Below, piece by piece: positions 62,131 to 64,000 of a DNA stretch of 64,000 nt. The position numbers and the translations under genes were made by a program. The notes below the pieces were generated by a model. The model ran no database searches. It was not told the origin of the DNA and saw only the letters and a list, made by a program, of their open reading frames with translations. Each line of letters opens with the position of its first letter. The first letter of the stretch is position 1. This stretch comes from Aristolochia californica (Eukaryota; Streptophyta; Magnoliopsida; Piperales; Aristolochiaceae), in assembly GCA_029961685.1 (NCBI GenBank), contig JARWKL010000009.1, forward strand, positions 15,929,237 through 15,993,236. Reading direction: 5' to 3'.

Positions 62131-62806
62131 ATCATTGATCATTGTAAACTGATTTATCATGCGTAACGGGCCACATTTTTTTAAGGAATGACTTTTGGGT
62201 TGGGATTCAACACTCAGTTTAAAATTCCCTCGCCTCCCCTTTTCCCGACGATTGCAAGACCTCATATATAAAGACTAAAACGAATTTTAAATCCCTAAAA
62301 ATTACACAAACTTTTTGGAAATATCTCTCTCCATATTTGGGCATTGTGCATTTCCATTTTAGATGTGTACATTTTTCTTAAATCAAAACTTTAGTTTTCA
62401 CTTTTTCCTTCATCTCGTAGACAAAAAACAGAATAGATGACAACGAAATGAAAATTTTAGACTCTGTGTATGGAGAAAATTTAAAGCAATAACAAACGTA
62501 AGTAATGAAATTTTATTCACACACCACAAATGAAGAAAAAAGTTTCCCCATCCAAGTTTGGGAAATTCCACTAGTTCAGCAACCCCAATAGGTTGGAATT
62601 TGATAAGAAAGGGATTTTTCTACACATGCTTTAAAAAATGGATATGCATGCTCGAAACATGTTAAAGTTGCAAATGACCCATGGATCCAAAACTTTCAAA
62701 AAGAATAAAAAACTTCTCATTAAATTCTCAAGTGAACGTGCGGTGGGATATTTAACCGAGTCAAACAAGCCATTATTTTGCCCATTAACGAAAAGCTGAC
62801 CTAGCG
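62131..62806 (+). repeat. Monomer unit 93 (hybrid D/B, 676 bp)
   Basis: G type. 5' GCAAGACCTC and CGAATTTTAA are D-type; 3' AATGAAATTT, TTTCCCC and CAAAACTTTC are B-type, so E and F are skipped. Confidence 0.95.
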
Positions 62807-63482
62807 ATCATTGATCATTGTAAAATGATTTATCATGCGTAACGGGCCACATTTTTTTAAGGAATGACTTTTGGGTTGGGATTCAACACTCAGTTTAAAA
62901 TTCCCTCGCCTCCCCTTTTCCCGACGATTGCAACACCTGATATATAAAGACTAAAACGAGTTTTAAATCCCTAAAAATTACACAAACTTTTTGGAAATAT
63001 CTCTCTCCATATTTGTGCATTGTGCATTTCCATTTTAGATGTGTACATTTTTCTTAAATCAAAACTTGAGTTTTCACTTTTTCCTTCATCTCGAAGACAA
63101 AAAACAGAATAGATGACAACGAAATGAAAATTTTAGACTCTGTGTATGGAGAAAATTTAAAGCAATAACAAACGTAAGTAATGAAATTTTATTCACACAC
63201 CACAAATGAAGAAAAAAGTTTCCCCATCCAAGTTTGGGAAATTCCACTAGTTCAGCAACCCCAATAGGTTGGAATTTGATAAGAAAGGGATTTTTCTACA
63301 CATGCTTTAAAAAATGGATATGCATGCTCGAAACATGTTAAAGTTGCAAATGACCCATGGATCCAAAACTTTCAAAAAGAATAAAAAACTTCTCATTAAA
63401 TTCTCAAGTGAACGTGCGGTGGGATATTTAACCGAGTCAAACAAGCCATTATTTTGCCCATTAACGAAAAGCTGACCTAGCG
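62807..63482 (+). repeat. Monomer unit 94 (B, 676 bp)
   Basis: G type. GTAAAATG at 5', then GCAACACC, CTCGAAG, TTTCCCC, CAAAACTTTC. Confidence 0.95.
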
Positions 63483-64000
63483 ATCATTGATCATTGTAAA
63501 ATGATTTATCATGCGTAACGGGCCACATTTTTTTAAGGAATGACTTTTGGGTTGGGATTCAACACTCAGTTTAAAATTCCCTCGCCTCCCCTTTTCCCGA
63601 CTATTGCAAAACCTGATATATAAAGACTAAAACGAGTTTTAAATCCCTAAAAATTACACAAACTTTTTGGAAATATCTCTCTCCATATTTGTGCATTGTG
63701 CATTTCCATTTTAGATGTGTACATTTTTCTTAAATCAAAACTTTAGTTTTCACTTTTTCCTACATCTCGAAGACAAAAAACAGAATAGATGACAACGAAA
63801 TGAAAATTTTAGACTCTGTGTATGGAGAAAATTTAAAGCAATAACAAACGTAAGTAAAGAAAATTTATTCACACACCACAAATGAAGAAAAAAGTTTCCT
63901 CATCCAAGTTTGGGAAATTCCACTAGTTCAGCAACCCCAATAGGTTGGAATTTGATAAGAAAGGGATTTTTCTACACATGCTTTAAAAAATGGATATGCA
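63483..64000 (+). repeat. Monomer unit 95 (C, first 518 bp)
   Basis: Cut by the window end just inside ATGCATG. GTAAAATG, GACTATTG, CCTACATCTCGAAG. Confidence 0.95.

Larger units (their letters stand above)
1..64000 (+). repeat. Satellite DNA array, about 676-bp monomer, 94 full copies plus one partial
   Basis: One monomer repeats head-to-tail across the entire window. Copy starts were located one by one at the ATCATTGATCATTG motif that follows GACCTAGCG; spacing is 666-678 bp, mean about 675 bp. All copies run in one direction. Landmarks in order along a copy: the ATCATTG doublet, GCGTAACGGGCC, a pyrimidine-rich CTCGCCTCCCC, a TATATAAAG string, CTCTCTCCATATTTG, a T-rich tract ending TCTCGTAG, CGTAAGTAA, GGGAAATTCC, ATGCATG, overlapping NcoI/BamHI palindromes CCATGGATCC, GTGCGGTGGG and AGCTGACCTAGCG. 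No gene of any kind was supported. By established knowledge such arrays are typical of centromeric or other constitutive heterochromatin; which location applies here is inference. The monomer was not recognised as a named satellite. Confidence 0.98.

Noticed and set aside
1..64000. CRISPR array
   Set aside because: The repeat is about 676 bp and follows itself directly with no unique spacers; no cas genes are present.
1..64000. rDNA or 5S tandem array, or histone-type gene cluster
   Set aside because: Long tandem units prompted a check, but no rRNA-like, tRNA-like or conserved coding segment could be seen in the monomer.
1..64000. Tandemly amplified transposon or LTR
   Set aside because: No terminal inverted repeats, target-site duplications, primer-binding site, polypurine tract or transposase/reverse-transcriptase frame in the monomer.

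Overview
The whole window is one tandemly repeated satellite DNA array. A monomer of about 676 bp (666-678 bp, about 33% GC when counted in unit 1) repeats head-to-tail, all in the same orientation, from base 1 to base 64000: 94 complete copies plus a 95th cut off by the window end. I see no unique sequence, inversion, transposon insertion, RNA gene or convincing protein gene between copies. An array this long and regular, AT-rich, with RNA-polymerase-II-like TATA and splice-like strings, points to eukaryotic heterochromatin, most simply a centromeric or pericentromeric/subtelomeric satellite. I do not recognise the monomer and cannot name the organism.

I phased monomers at the conserved start ATCATTGATCATTG and sorted them into families by about 20 diagnostic single-base and indel variants. 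Left part: families alpha, beta, gamma, delta, eps, eta, iota (units 1-27, 1-18253). Right part: families B to R (units 28-95, 18254-64000). 'GG' or 'G' in an entry is a 1-bp indel, GCATGGCTCG versus GCATGCTCG; GG copies tend to carry a 76-80-codon open frame, G copies do not.

Layout. (1) Units 1-6 (1-4061): a beta/gamma dimer of about 1,354 bp. (2) Units 7-15 (4062-10149): an alpha/delta/eps trimer of about 2,030 bp. (3) Units 16-27 (10150-18253): irregular, diverged eta and iota monomers without a clean multi-unit period. (4) Units 29-51 (18929-34452, 15,524 bp): first pass of a long higher-order repeat, order C D E F B C G H I J K L K' M N O O P Q R K M N. (5) Units 52-91 (34453-61454, 27,002 bp): second pass in the same order, lengthened by nested duplications (F-B doubled; a 4-unit 2,703-bp duplication; a 13-unit 8,786-bp one; a 5-unit 3,371-bp tandem duplication). 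(6) Units 92-95 (61455-64000): start of a third pass, 27,002 bp after unit 52.

The boundaries contain hybrid monomers (units 52/92, 63, 67, 82/87, 85/90, 93) whose 5' and 3' parts belong to different families, as expected from unequal crossing-over or conversion inside repeat units. Several recurrent variants fall at CpG sites and are C-to-T or G-to-A transitions, which fits methylated, repressed DNA. Family assignments and comparisons were made by eye, so identity statements are qualitative.
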